A stretch of 64,000 nt of DNA from Rallus limicola (taxonomy: Eukaryota; Chordata; Aves; Gruiformes; Rallidae): assembly GCA_022605955.1 (NCBI GenBank), contig JAKCOZ010000003.1, positions 52,886,179 to 52,950,178 on the forward strand. The letters run 5' to 3'. The notes below the pieces were generated by a model. The model was not told where the DNA came from, did no database searches, and saw only the letters and a list, made by a program, of their open reading frames with translations. Below are positions 49,201-62,501 of this stretch, piece after piece. Both the position numbers and the translations under genes were made by a program. Position 1 is the first letter of the stretch. The number at the start of each line of letters is the position of its first letter.

Positions 49201-51414
49201 AAAACATAGCTGTGGGTATCTCAAGAGATGTTCAGAGAGAAGATGACTGTCAAGCTTCAGTGCTGAGGCCTTGCAAATTCATTGTAGAACTTCTGGCCTC
49301 TTGCCAGAAGGCTATACTACATTACAGGGCTGCAGGGCTACACAGCAAAATATCATCCACTCTGGAGATACTTGTGCTTCCATAATCACTCTTTAACAGC
49401 AGTACATTCACCCACCGCTCAGAACATTTAATCTTCCAGTGGTGATATGTGTGTAAGGACTGGAAAATTTTGGTTTTCTTGTTAGGCTGTTGGTTTGTAC
49501 TAAACCCCTTGGATTGAATGTCAGTGCTACGTCTCTAAGATGTTAGGCATAGCTCTTATGGCCAGAATGACTGTGGGCTAAGATGAGTGGAAGCTATCAT
49601 GGAGGTCTTGTGGTCTGGGATGTCTGGGGGGGCTGCAATACCCCTGAAGAACCCAGTGTCCTAAATTCACTCCTTTAGATGTTTTTTACATTTCTCAGTG
49701 GCACCTCCAGCACATACTTTAGAAAACTGCTTTTGCATAAGTATTTTTTGTGGGTAAATATAAATATTTTAAGGTTCTTTTGGGTTGTTTCGACTCTAGC
49801 AAGGACAAATAAAAAAGCTTCTCCTTTCAATGGTTTATCATCTGAAAGAAAAGACCTATGACTTTTTCAGAAAGGATTAAGACTTTGGAGAAAATTATTT
49901 TTACAGGATCATCCAATCAGTTTGCCTGATCCAGCACATTTCGGGCACTTCACAGGAGACTGGTTGGTAACTAAAGCTGTGCTTGCAGGCCTTCCCCTGA
50001 GATGGCAGCCCTGCCACTGGTGCCGGCCCGGCTCACGCTGATTCACCAGCTCTGGGCCTGGATGACAGCCATGGTCACTTGCACATCCCCTCCCCAGAAC
50101 CACTCCCTCAGCCCCAGCTCTGCCTCCCAGCCCAGTCTGTGGCAGTGTGGGCATCGGGAGCTGTTAAGCCCAGTGGCTGAGGGAAGGGAGAGCAGTGTCC
50201 ATGCCCTGGGATGCACATTGCCAACTTCGTGGCAGGGACAGCTGAAATACCTGCTCTGTGTCTCTGACTGATTTCCTTCACCTCTTCTGTTCCTATTTTA
50301 TTTTGGGGGTTGTGTAGGATAACACTTTGGAAGTGCATTGCCTGCCACAGAAGTACCAAAGAAGAGCTTCCCAAAATAATCCCCACCTCTACTCCTCAGC
50401 CCTACTCCCATCTGCGTCTTTGTCGAATGCAGTACCTAAGTTTTCAGCTAGTTCCTTGCCTGTCTTAAACATCTTTCCGAAATGTTAAAACAAACTAAAA
50501 CTCCAGCTGTACTTACAATTAGCTTAAATTGTTCTTTCATGCCAAACATGTTTAAGAGAGGCTGCATTATTTCACACCAAATTGGAATTTCAAATTGGTT
50601 TGATTTGCTCTCATGTTATTCCATTGCTTTGGATATATTTTATGCATAAGCATTTCAGGCATACTGAACATTGTTCACTGTTGCTGAAAAGACCATTGTG
50701 ATTAATAACTAAAAGAAAGGGAAAAAACACTTATAAAATATTTAAAGGCTATGGTTTTCTAATTAGGACACAATATGTGAAAAGACCTCTAAAAGCCCTG
50801 CATTGTAGCAGAATTGTATGCATTTAAACACAAGTCTATTAAAAAATAATAGATCTGATAGTGTCTTTATTCCGTCTCAGAAGGCTTTGAAAGGTTTCTC
50901 AAGTGCTATAGTTACCACATGCTTCCAAAAAATGAATTCAAGAGAGAAAATATAATTTATTACCCCAGAGTAATATGTAATGTGGTGATTCATCTCGTCT
51001 AAAACCAGCTGCTTTCTTTGTCATCTTTGTAAGTAGCATTCATTTTCCTGGCATGAGTACAATTTACAAATTCATCCTGGTCCTCCCAAGATTCGGATAG
51101 CATCATTAGCATGTATTTAGCAGTGGCAGACAGTGAGCAGCAGGTACAAATGCCTGGCTGATGGGCTAATATGTTTTGGGCACTTTTCCAGCTCGTATGG
51201 TAAGAGAAAAACACACTACTTCAAAGCCTGCCAGTCACAAATCAATTAGCAGAAAAGAGTAATAAAATTACCTAAAACCCCAGCACTGAACTGGTGGTAT
51301 AGGCATACTGACATACTGCTGGATATATAGAATTCTAGTTAAGACAAGAAATTATTACCTGAGTGATGAGATGTTTCAGCACATTATCTTCCTTTTTAAG
51401 TATATTTTATCTAC
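43291..51414. other. Non-coding stretch, nothing firmly identified
   Basis: Eight kilobases of AT-rich DNA without recognised gene or mobile element. A possible micro-exon with strong splice signals is at 45317-45345, in a short CpG-containing segment (to about 45440). A GC-richer segment is at 49930-50280. No frame encodes a recognisable protein. Confidence 0.35.
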
Positions 51415-51434
51415 TTTTTTTTTTTTTTTTTTTT
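51415..51434. repeat. Poly(T) run, 20 nt
   Basis: Twenty T, then aaa and seven more T. It could be the tail of a minus-strand retrosequence, but nothing to its right is recognisable as one. Confidence 0.95.
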
Positions 51435-54400
51435 AAATTTTTTTCCCCAGGGAGTTGTCAGTAATAGAAACGTGGGCATCTGCTGCCTACCAGCAGTGTG
51501 GGTAATAAATATCCAACAAATCATAGCTGGCAGATCCTGCTGTCAACACGGGTTGGATATTTCCATTTTCGTGAACGGTGCCACTTTCCTAACATATGTT
51601 GCTAAATAAATATGCTCAAGAACTGACCAAGTGTGTCCCTACTGTTTGTTTTCTTCCAGCCTTAGAAGAGATATGTTACCTGCTGCTAGGAGGACCATGA
51701 AATTGTTTCAACAAGAAGGCTTAGCAAGTTGCTCAGAGACACCCAGACCAGCCAGCACTGACACAGGGGTAAAGTCCAATTCAAAATCTGCTGATAATTA
51801 ACCCTCTTCTATCCTCAGAAATGCATTCCTAGAAGAGAGCGAGAAAGCAGGCCATAGCCTGAAAGCATAGGTGGTTAAGGAATTAGATGCTTCCAGGATT
51901 AAGCAGTGGTTGATGAAGGTATTTTAAGCACATAATTTGGGAATTAGGTGCCCAAGTGCCTCCTTGAATGTAGTCCCAAACATTCTTGTTCTGCAACTTG
52001 CTGTGAAGGTACAGCCTGTATATTGGCTTCATTGCAATGTGTGACACGCCTCTGCTCCGGGCTGCTTAGTGTTCATCAGGGCACCAAAAAAAGGGAAAAA
52101 ATTTAAAAAATATTAAATATGTATATATTATTCAGGTTGCCTCCCTTCTTACTGATAAAGAGTAAGTTCTGCTCATTGTCAGACTACTTTCAAATGAAAG
52201 ACCTTTGAGCAGGAATTAAAAATGAGCCAAGAAGCAGCTCAAATTCACCACTGAACAATATCTCAGTGACAGCTATTCACAAGAGACAAAAACATATCCG
52301 ACAGGTAAAATCTTGAAAAGCGGTTTCATGAATGTTTAATGCGAGTTCGAAGAACACAGCCTGCCAAACTCGAGTAAAAAGTGAATGTAGAAAAGTTACA
52401 TGCACTAAATTTATAAAAAAATCATAGGGTTGCTTCAGACAGAACATGCCTGACACATCAACAGCAAGGAAAACATTGAGTCACCTCTACCCTCAAACTC
52501 TAAAACTGCCTAACTTTTCTGCCAGTTGCTACAGACCGCAGACCCTACATGCCAGTTTAAGCCTACAGCCCTTTTTTGCCTGTTTTCTCAGGCTTGCTCC
52601 TCCTCCAGGCAGTGGGGACAGTGGCTACTCATGCCCCACACATGAGGTAGTGTATTCGCAGCAACCCTGAGGACCATGAAGGCTTGAAGAGGGTGTCCTG
52701 AGTGACAGTGACTTTTTTTTCTCTCCTTGCCTTTTCTGGCTTTGGGAGTCCTGTAGATAAACAGCTACTGCTTCTATTTGGAACCTGATCTGGACTAGAG
52801 CAGTGTTAGCCTCTAATGCTGGTTTAGAAAAGATGTTAAGAGTGGGAAAAGATGTTCAGATTTTGCATAAATCCCAAAATATATGGGAACTATTCAGGAG
52901 ATCTTCTGTGCAGGAGTTTTCAGATTAGTTTTCATGTGTAAAGTCAGTATGGGAATTTAGGTTATTAGAGCTGCATAACTCCCTCTGCGAACACTGGGCA
53001 TTCTTGTTCAGAATTAAAGTAACTTAATTTGATTTGCTTTAATTCATTAGCCGGGTAAATTAAACTTAATGGAAATAACATGAATTCTGAATAAGTACAT
53101 GAAAATGTTCATGAACACAAGGCTATGACAGGGTTTAGCTAATCTACTTTAGATGTAATTTGGACAAATTTTCCTGGCTGTCTAGTTGTCTAAAATAGAT
53201 GGCTGTTTAAGCCTAGAGCCTACAAGGAATGTGGATCCTGTAAGCTTAGATTAAGGTGCATGACTCTTGGAGGGGAACTCTGATGCCAGGAGGACCTTGG
53301 CTTCTTGCACAGTTTGCATAGACTGTTTCTAAAGAGAGAAGCAAAATGCCATCTAGAAGCAAGAAGTGAAAGAATGAGCATCAGAGACATGGGCAGCACA
53401 GCCCCCTTGGAAATCCTTGTCCTTCCTACACAACTTCAGAGGAATGTTTTTATAACCTGGGGACTTATAGCCCAGAGTCCTCTTTGGTGGATAGGTGCCT
53501 TCCTCTTAACGAATGGGGTAATTAAAGCTCAGCCCTGACAGATGTTGGTGGGATCACTGCTGCCTCCTGCACTCTGTACTGGCAGCTTCATCCACATTGA
53601 AGGAAATCCTATCTCCTTTGACCTCAGAGGTTTAGGCACATATACCCCAAGAACAAGTGTAGGCATCAGTGTGAGCTAGGACTCCTCCTTCCCTCTTTGT
53701 ATCTAAGTTCAGAAGAATGCCAAGGGAGGTCATGAGATGACCTTGAAGCTCAGTGATTCCAGCATTTACTACCAGAGGTTTCTCCTCCTGGGGCTGCTGC
53801 TGTATGCTGTTACACCAAACAATAATGGATTTTAAAGAGAAAGTGGCTACAGCTGCTTTCCGTGGCATACTTTACCCTTTGGATGGGCACTTGTGATCTC
53901 AGAGTGGTCCAGAGGGAAAAGTGCAGCATCCTCTGGCTTCCTTCTCTGGCTGCCAACAGACTGCTCCCCAGTCTGTGCTCAAACTGTGAGGAAAGAGACA
54001 ATTGCTTCCTCCTTCCTTCCCATCCTCCTGACCTAACGAGTTCCAGCCAGGCTTTTCTCACCACCGTGATACACTGAGCAATGCTCTGAGATGCAGACTC
54101 TGCCTTTATCTGGTTGCTACCTTGAGCAGTTGAATATTTCTTTCCTCCCCACCCCTAGGCATGTGGATGCATATTGCTCAACTCTATTGGCCAAACCCAT
54201 TCCTTAACTGTGGTTCAAAATGTAAGCAATCAGTTGCTGCGCACTTCTTCATCACTGCATGTGCTGCGGGGTATGGACAGCGAAGCTTTGAAAATCACCT
54301 ACTTGAGACACCATGACACTGAAGTGTCATCATCCACAACCGCCTGGAGGAAAGGGTGAGGCAGGAGGGGACAACATCTCCAGCTGCTCACCTCTGATGG

Positions 54401-57400
54401 GTGGTGCATCAGCCAAATTGCTGTTAAGGGTTTAATGTGCTTTGTCACAACTTAAATTTTTCATCTGACTTCCACACCACTCAAAATTCAGCTTAGAGGC
54501 ATCCCGACACGTCTACCTTAATCACAGCAGAGAACCAGGTGCCTTTCAGCACACAGCTTCTGAACAGACACTGCCTATGGAAGAGCCCAATCTGCCTGCA
54601 AGCCACCGCCTGTGCTGATTCGCAACGGGGCCCCAGGGGGATGGTGAGAAGGGGAAAGGGGAAAAAATGCACGTGCTTAATTTTTGAAATGAAAGATTCT
54701 GATGAAGAAAGCAATTGAGCTTGAGCAGACAGACTTTCCTTACTGCCTAGCAATCCATGGTTAGCACATTTGGTTTGGTTTGTATGAATCCAGTGGGCAG
54801 ACTGTGTTTCCACAGTGCAGCTGCACTTGGGCACGACACGGAACCAGTACAGCCCTCTGACAGTGTGGCCTTTCCCTTGGATACAGCTTGCTTCACAGAG
54901 CTGAACAAGGACGCAAACAAACAAGGTGTTTGCCCGCATTCCCAACACTTATTAATCACCACTTCTGATTTTCTTAAAATTGTATGAAATGAAATCTACT
55001 TGTGGTAGATAAAAACAGGCACAGACTCGACAGAGCAACTGAATCAGCAGCACAGCCCTCACTTCCTTTGTTTAACAATTAGGGTAGTCCTTTTGTCCGT
55101 GATATTGCTCTGAGTGAAGCAAAACGAAAGCCACCAAATGTGGCAAAGAATGTCCTGCCAGGACAGCACTGGAGGACTCTATCTCTTCTTATTTTGCAAG
55201 TGATGTTTTGCAACATTGCTTGTGTGTTTGCAACTAGACCCAAAACTGCCTGAGAAACCGAAACTGGTGCTCACGGCTCTTCCCCCTCATCACCCAAAGA
55301 AGCGCTGGGGCAGTGGTGATGGGTATGGTACCCTCCTGAAAGAGATCGTGTCAGCTGAGTACCGCTCAAGTTTAGAGAAGGAATGGATTGCCTCCTGCAA
55401 CTCCTACTGGACAGCTAGTTATTAAAAATGAAAGGGACCTGTGTAATATTTCACTATACTTATTTTTAGTTAGAGAAATTTCTCTCTTTTTTGTTTTTCC
55501 CCCAAAAGGAAAATCTTAAAAAATAGCATAGCTTGAATCAGTACTAAATGTGAGAAATACACATATGATAACTCACTTCAAACGAAACTTTGTACTGCCT
55601 CACCCAGCTTTTTAATTTTTTGCATATTTATGTGATGGTCCTTACATGCAGCATTGTTTTGTCAATAAAAACTTAGTTCTTAGTGTCAATTATAGGGATC
55701 AAAAGAGGAAAAAGATAGTATTAAAAACTCCTGATTTTACCTTCTTACAGAATGTTTTCATGTTCTGTGGAAATGCTTTTAAAAAAGAAAACCAGTAGAA
55801 ACCCACATGTTCCTTCTGATTCTTTATTTCAAGCTATAATGTCATATTCCCTAAAATAGCAGGAGTAGGTTTTTATTAACATAAAAGGAAAGAGCATTTT
55901 GACAGGCACCTTCAAAATTCTGTATTCAAATTATTGATTCAACTGTAAATCGGCAAAAGAGGGGAACACTCTGAGCTGAGATGGATGGAGGGGTGGAATT
56001 CCGATGTGTGAAACTCTTCCAAGTGGAGTCAAGAAAAAAAAAAATTCCCTTTATTTCAAAGTGGAACCAAATGAGCACATAGTTTTAAATGGAGTTGCCA
56101 AGTGGTGAGTCTATCAGTCAGCAAGGGAGAAGCCTTTTAACTTGAGAAAAGTAAGATATCTACTGTATCTAAATCATGTGTTGAAATTAACTCAGTGCAG
56201 GCCTGAGCTGTGCTAATTGCATGAGTCTCAAGTAAACTGAAGTCACAGTACTTGTATTTATTGCACAATTCATGTTTCTTTGCATAGTGTGAACTCTACT
56301 GCACTGTGTAACATTCTGAAATTACCCACATTACAAGAGCAGCACCTCCAAATTTAGTAAATGCTAGAAGCAGACTAACCCCTGTGACTAACTGAGCTTC
56401 CCTGTGAATGTGCAGCGAAAATGGGCTCCATGACAGTATATGATTGTTCTGGAAAGGCCATTCTCTCTTTCAGTTTACTGAATTATCAGTGCCAGCCAGA
56501 ACTTTCCCCAGAGCCTTGCTTTACCTTGCTACTCTACACGAGGGCCCATATTTTATTTCCCGATTAATCTTCACAACTCGTGCCAAAAGTTAAATATTAA
56601 TTACCTTTAGAAGAGTTTGAGAATTTTTTTTTACCCTTAATAAAGTAACATCTGAAAACTGTTTATTTCAAGTTTATATTCTCAGCATCTCCGCAAAATC
56701 ATGTTCATTATTCTCCTTTTGCAGCTGAAAGATGACAAGTGTCCTCAGAGTTGTAGCGGTATACTTTATTTTTTTTTCCAAGAGAACTTTGCATTTTGTA
56801 GCATTTTCTCATTTTTTTTTTCAAGTCAGAATGTCCACAACCTTCAGCAAAAATTGTGAATACCCAGAAATTTTTTCAGACTGAGTCCTGGGTTTAAGCT
56901 CAAGCCTACACAAAGACCTTAGTTGATTAGAAGACCACTGTATATCATGTGCACTAAATCGCACTGGGAAGTGTTGTAAAGAGTGTTATGTGATCACGTA
57001 TAGTGGTATGGTTTCATGTACCAGTTGCAGCCTCAATTTTGAAATTTCCTAATGAAGTTTTTAATGAATGTCCAGCCTCAACATTCATTAATATAGTGCT
57101 TTGTTGTGTGCAACTTCCTAGATCAATTCTCTCTTCCCTCCGTCCCCAAGAAAAAATAATAAAGAACACCTGGAGCTGTGCAGGTACCTAAAGCACTGCC
57201 TCAGAGAGACTACCTTACTGCATCTCCTTCAACCCTGAAATCAACAGCTCATCAACAGTTAAATATTTTCAACCGGGTGTCAGTCCTTTGACCATGGAGC
57301 AAAAAAAGTAATGTGTAACAAGAGAAACTAAGTGTTTCTGTCTGCACCACCAGGGCAAATTATTAATTTTGTGCCTGTTCCTTAGGGCTACTTAGTAACA

Positions 57401-57557
57401 GCAGAGGGACATGGAGGCTTTGGAAGCCCAAGATACAATCAGGGACTGAAGGAACAGGCTTTTGTAGTCACAGGACTGACTGTCCTCGCAGGTTTCTGAT
57501 CTTTCTCCCCATGTGTTCCTCTCCAACCATTTCTCACCTTCACCTTCCTGCAGCTTC
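51435..57557. other. Non-coding stretch, candidate conserved segments only
   Basis: No gene or clear mobile element. The segment 51870-51985 (ttaagcacataatttggg, aattaggtgcccaagtgcct) vaguely resembles old amniote repeats. CpG-retaining, repeat-free segments at 52290-52420 and 53015-53185 look like conserved non-coding elements, but this is inference. The 151-codon minus frame at 54493-54948 has no domain. Confidence 0.35.
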
Positions 57558-57562
57558 CAGGT

Positions 57563-58732
57563 TGTTGCAGTTCTGTGTAGCTGGGTGCTGGGAGAGAACA
57601 GGGAGCTGCAGAAAATGGCTTCTCTGAGAAGCAGCTTGAGCTCTCTGCAGGACCCAAAGAGTAAACACCAGCTGTTTCAAGGCCAGAGTTGCTGCTGACC
57701 AAGGCTGAGCCCATCAGCGACAGTCACAGCGCCTCTGGGAATCACATTTAGGAGAAAAAAAACCCACAAGCAGCTGCATTTTGCCATGGGCGAAGGGAGT
57801 GAGAAGATGTAACCAGCTGTGCAGACACCAAGGCTGGGGAGGGTTGAGGGGAGGAGGTGCCCCAGGTGCTGGGGAGAATGGTGGCCCAGAAGCCTGTGGT
57901 GAAGCCCATGGTGGAGCGGGTGTCCCCCCACAGCCCATGGAAAAGGCTGAGACCCCACCTGCAGCCTGTGGAGAGGCCCCACGCTGGATGGAGCAGGTGG
58001 AGACATACAGGAGATGCTGTGACCTGCATTGGAGCAAGTTGCCAGCACTTGCAGCCCATAGAGAGAGACAGAGACACAGAGATGAGCAAGGGGGAGATTC
58101 ACACCGGAACAGGTTTTCTGGGGGGAGGTGGGTGACCCCGTGAAGAACTGGGACTGAGAGACATTACTGCGTGCCATAGCAGTGACCCACATGGGGACAG
58201 CTGGTGATGAGCTGAAACCCTGTGCAAAAGGACTCATTGGAGAAGTTCATGGAGGACTGTCTCCCGTGAGTGGGACCCCACAGTGCAGCAGGGGAAGAGT
58301 GTGTGGAATGAACGCCCCCCGGCCAAGAGAAACCAACTTGTAAGGAACTGACCAAAGCCCCCATTTTCCCAGTCCCTGCCCCTCCCTGTGCCACAATGTT
58401 GGGGAAGAAGGCAGCGATATCATGAGTAGGGTAGTCTGCTAAAACAGGAGGGGTGGGGGAAGCTGCTTTAAGGTCTGGTTGTGCTTCTCATTACCCCACT
58501 CTGGTGTCACTGGCCATGTGTGTAGTGTAGGGTAGTGAATTAGAGCTTTCCTTCCTTCACTCTGCGTTGAGCCTGTTTTGCCCAGGTCGTTGATTACAGG
58601 ATGATGTCTCCTTGTCCTTATCTTGACTCCTAAGCCTCTCAATATATATATTCTCCCCTATCCAACTAAAAATGGGACTGATAGGCCAACTTTGGTGGGC
58701 GTCGGGCCTCCAGCCAGGCCTAAACCACCACA
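57563..58732 (+). mobile_element. Solo LTR, type B (ERVL-like), second copy, with 5-bp target duplication
   Basis: The element begins TGTTGCAGTTCTGTGTAG and ends aaaccaccaCA, flanked by CAGGT at 57558-57562 and 58733-58737. It is colinear with 34304-35453: atggcttctctgagaagcag near the start, gaccaaggctgagcccatca, ctgtgcagacaccaaggctg, agcccatgga modules, ggactgtctcccgtgagtgg, and an end block with ctccttgtccttatcttgac and tctcccctatccaac. Its poly(A) signal has decayed (gtgaattaga where the other copy has aataaatta). No internal proviral sequence is present. The 186-codon minus frame inside is a by-product of GC-rich repeated modules. Confidence 0.92.
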
Positions 58733-58737
58733 CAGGT

Positions 58738-59889
58738 CCAACTTCAAACTTGTATTCCACGCTGCTTGCACCTACCAGCAGCTTCTTTACTCAGTTCCTG
58801 GTCTGTGAAGCTGAGTACCTTCTGGATGAAGGGAAAAACAACTGCAGAGAAAGTCTCAGCCGCTGGTGACCAAGGTTATAACCAAGATTGCTTGGAGCAA
58901 AGGGGACCTACAAAAAATTATCTGTCAATCTCGAGCTCGGTAGGGCCTGGGGAAATCTTAGTTTAACTTGGAAATACTTGGGCAAATTTTCACAGGTAGT
59001 GCAGCAGGCATATCTAAGGATGCAAAACATCCTGTCAATCTTGTCCTTGTTCCAAGGGAATAAACAGAAGCTTTCCACCCAACTGATTAGAGAATTTAAG
59101 AGGAAACAACTTTTTATTTTTATGATCTACTTCTGACAAATACCTGAACAACTTTAATTTGAGATCACCAGAAGGATTGAGGATAGAGCAGACAACAAGC
59201 ATGGAAGATGTTAGCTGGAATAGTGAAAGTCTGGCAAAATAATAAGGTATTGCAAACAAGGTCTTGTAATTCACCAAAAAGATACCCGTTCCTCACCAAA
59301 CAATGTAGGTATTTTCAGTGTAGGTAGTTAATATGTGCTAAAAACTTATTAATTTTATATGCAACAATCTTCCTTTTTTTTTTTCCACATTTTGTTGGCA
59401 CTTATCTTTAATGTTTCATCACCACATAATTTTCCTACTAAAATGGGTCTTAGAACACTTCTGTGCCATTGGACCCTGGAGCAGATAATCTAGAAAACAG
59501 GCACAAGTCAGAGTAGAAGCAACTGTCTTCTTTGCAAGTACAGGATGACAAAAGGGTGAGGAAATGAACTGATCTAGCCATTTTAGCAGGCTGTTAATTG
59601 CCATACGTAAATCCTACATTTTTAATAGAAACATGGTTTACACCCCACTTGCTGGTGATTTTAAGTTGATACATGCCCTTTATGGGTTCATTCTGTAATT
59701 TTCATTGGATTCTGCACTTTAACAGAAACCAGTACCTCAGTGGATTTTCTTGCAGCTTTCAGTCCAACCCCTCTAATCCCCAACAACTAAGCCAGTTTTC
59801 CAATGCAAATATTGTGATGATTCAAGGACAAATTACAGAAAAGGAATAAAACAAGGGCATTTAACATTATGCTATAGAGCTTCTTCCAT
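58738..59889. other. Non-coding stretch beyond the sorting nexin 3' end
   Basis: Nothing recognised except short T-rich runs near 59374-59387. If the distal poly(A) signals at 59891-59900 are used, the transcript ends at about 59870. Confidence 0.35.
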
Positions 59890-59890
59890 G

Positions 59891-59900
59891 TTTATTTATT
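59891..59900 (-). terminator. Candidate distal poly(A) signals (two overlapping AATAAA)
   Basis: The plus-strand tttatttatt is the complement of AATAAATAAA, i.e. two overlapping hexamers on the minus strand. T-rich sequence follows downstream on the minus strand. It is an alternative end for the sorting nexin transcript; use is not shown by the sequence. Confidence 0.3.
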
Positions 59901-60310
59901 GACAAGAATTCTGTTAGATTCCCTTTGACGCTTCCAAAGTCGACATGATACACGTTCACTTCACTGTGGAGTACATGCAGACCTCAGACCACACCATCTG
60001 GTAGTCTGTCAGTCATGAGCAGTCAATGTCATACTTGCTCCAAATAAAATTGCAGCCGTAGCTCTTGCACAGTATGGTAAGCATTAATGGAGTTCAGGCT
60101 CCCTATATCAGATTAACTCTGTGATGACTGAGGAAAAAAGGAAAATGCTAATATGGCTGCAGATTTCAACCTTTCCAAACTCTGCAACAATTCAGATCCG
60201 GGATTCCAGTCAAGCTTTTTCCGTACATTGAGTTTAACCAATCAGCACCCCCACTCTTGCCCCACCCAAAAAAATTCACAAATGAGAAGGTAAGGTGAAG
60301 GCCATGACAG

Positions 60311-60316
60311 TTTATT
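60311..60316 (-). terminator. Candidate poly(A) signal AATAAA
   Basis: The complement of tttatt. On the minus strand it is followed after about 40 bases by tttttttgggtggggcaa and gagtggggg, a G/T-rich element of the sort that supports cleavage. It is the best-supported of several hexamers in this 3' region. Confidence 0.4.
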
Positions 60317-61702
60317 TGGGAAAACTGTACCTGTCTGATAATGTTCTATGTATACATATCACAGCTTAATTTCCTCCTGGACATGTACATATCATTAATA
60401 GCAACCTGCTAGAATACTTCAACAGGACCAAGATCAATTTCTGAAAAAGTCTTAATATCTCCATGTAGAATTAATTTGATTGTAGTCTGATCTAATTACT
60501 GCAAAGACATTTAATAAAACAGTATCTGGCTTAAGCAAACATAAGCCATGGAACGCAGTTCAAACCTAGCTCATCACTCTCTCACACAATTAAAGGACAC
60601 ATGGGAAGCTGCAGTACTGCTGAGAAGAGCTGTTACGGGAAATGGTGAGTTTTGAACATAGAATGAGATGTCATGAGGAAGATAAAGAACAAGTCAGTCT
60701 TAAGACTGTGGTCCTTATTTTATGGTCAGCTTTGTCACCTGCAGCGCTCTTACTAACCTGTAAATGCAGTCTTTCCTCACTGATTGTCCTTAATTTTACA
60801 AATACTGAGGGTTTTTTTCCTTTTCATTATTCTGTATTTTACCTCTCTGGGTATACACTAGAAGCACTGCCAAACACAACTTGCACAAAAGAACAATCTC
60901 CAAGCATCTGCAGATGAATCTCAAAACCAAAACCTACATTCTTACATTTATTCCTCTAAACAGAGGTGTGGGGTTAAGCTACAGAAACTCACACGACTGA
61001 GAGAAAGAACTGCACACTGCTGCTGCACAGCTGAGGAATGATTTGTACTTATACATAACTGCCGCTTAACTTCACTTCCTTTTCCAGGCTTTCATTTGTT
61101 TAAGCTATCTTTGATTAACTTAACTGAAAACAAAAAAAAGTAAACATTTGGCTTCCTTGGAATATTTTGTTATTTCTGATTAGGAGATAAAAGATAGGAT
61201 AAATAAAAATCCTCTTTCATCTTGACCTGTAAGAAGGAAACCAGTAAGTGAGGAACAGATTTCAGACTTAATTCAAGGGAAATAAGCCAGAAAACTCTTT
61301 AAAAGATAGTGTTTACGTATATATAAATGCACCCTGCTTGTCAAAAATATTTATACAAAAATTAAGACAATTGTTAATTCTTGAGTGTTACAAACATAAA
61401 AATGCCACCTGTTTTCCAAGCCAGTTCAGGCAAGACTTATTTCAGATCATGTATATTAACTAAACATCCCTGAAAACTTGTAACTTGGTAAACTAATGAA
61501 TCACAGTGGAGTTTCAACTCAGACAACTGGCAATGTGGATGCAAGTCTGAAGTTAAACTTATTCAGCAACTGAACAACGAGATTATTTAATACTTAAAAA
61601 AAAAAAAGTTGCAGCCACATAGCTTGTATTCATATCCCCATGGTATACATAAGTTTTATTAGGCTAGCTCTTCAAATATTCACTCACAATAATACTTTAT
61701 AC

Positions 61703-61720
61703 TAAACAAACAAACAAACA
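61703..61720. repeat. (AAAC)n short simple repeat
   Basis: Four and a half aaac units followed by an A run, inside the presumed 3' UTR. Confidence 0.85.
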
Positions 61721-62501
61721 AAAAACCTCACTGTATTATTCATATCAGAAAGAGGGTTAAGTGGTGTATTTTTCTATATATTTGTCTATGCTTAACATCC
61801 TAGTATATGTAACAAGTAGTCTCTATTTTCAGGGAAAGTGTGAATGGATTTGAGTTCTCCTTTTTGAGCCAACGTTTGTCATAAGACATTACTTGATGTG
61901 CAAACTGGATGGCAGCTGAATTTTTTTTCCAGTCAGTGTGAGGTTTCATAATCAGTTCCTGTCATAAGCATCAACCCTTCATTCATTCAATCATAAAAAT
62001 GTGACTTACTAGAAAAGGAAAAAATAGAGTCTAAAGGCACAGAATCACATAGCTGCTCTAGTAGGAGTCTGTAAACAGAGAATTGTTTGAATTCAGGAAA
62101 TCCAAATCTAGGAAAGTAAAAAGGCATCTGAAGCAGGCTTTTATCTAGCCAACTTCTTTAAAGACCCAAAGGGTTTTGAGGTCTACGAAGTATGCTCTAA
62201 AATACCGTATTTCAAAAAGCAATAAGGCAAATAGTATACTCATTATTTCAAAAAAGTTACAATGGTAGTGTAGGCATACACAGTATAACTTAGTTACAAT
62301 GCGTGGTACTGTTTCTATTACATAGCCCTATAACTGTTTCCTTTCTACACAGAGATGCACCTGCGGTTCCAGGTGAACCCAAAACCATCCTTGTACCACT
62401 GTCTGCCACTGGTGACAGTTCTTCCGCAGCAGCAGTAGCCTTTGCTTTGCCACCTAAGTCACATCCATGCTGAGGGAAATCCCCAAACCAAAGTCCAGAG
62501 A

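Larger units (their letters stand above)
60290..62501 (-). other. Probable 3' UTR of the sorting nexin gene
   Basis: This is the sequence downstream of the stop codon at 62502-62504 on the minus strand. It is AT-rich, has no splice-donor-bounded continuation of coding sequence and contains AATAAA hexamers at 60947-60952, 60311-60316 and 61655-61660. The left border is set at the 60311 signal because a G/T-rich stretch follows it on the minus strand. Length of about 2.2 kb is inferred. Confidence 0.4.

Noticed and set aside
54493..54948. 151-codon minus frame
   Set aside because: No recognisable domain, overlapped by frames on both strands.
55216..55425. Lysine/proline-rich 69-codon plus frame as a small exon
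   Set aside because: Short, with no convincing acceptor and no recognisable family.
57677..58237. 186-codon minus frame (and overlapping plus frames) as a gene
   Set aside because: Lies wholly inside the second solo LTR; the same modules produce similar frames in the first copy.
34304..58732. The two type B LTRs as the ends of one 24-kb provirus
   Set aside because: Each LTR has its own different 5-bp duplication (CCTCC and CAGGT) on both sides, and no gag, pol or env-like sequence lies between them. They are independent solo LTRs.
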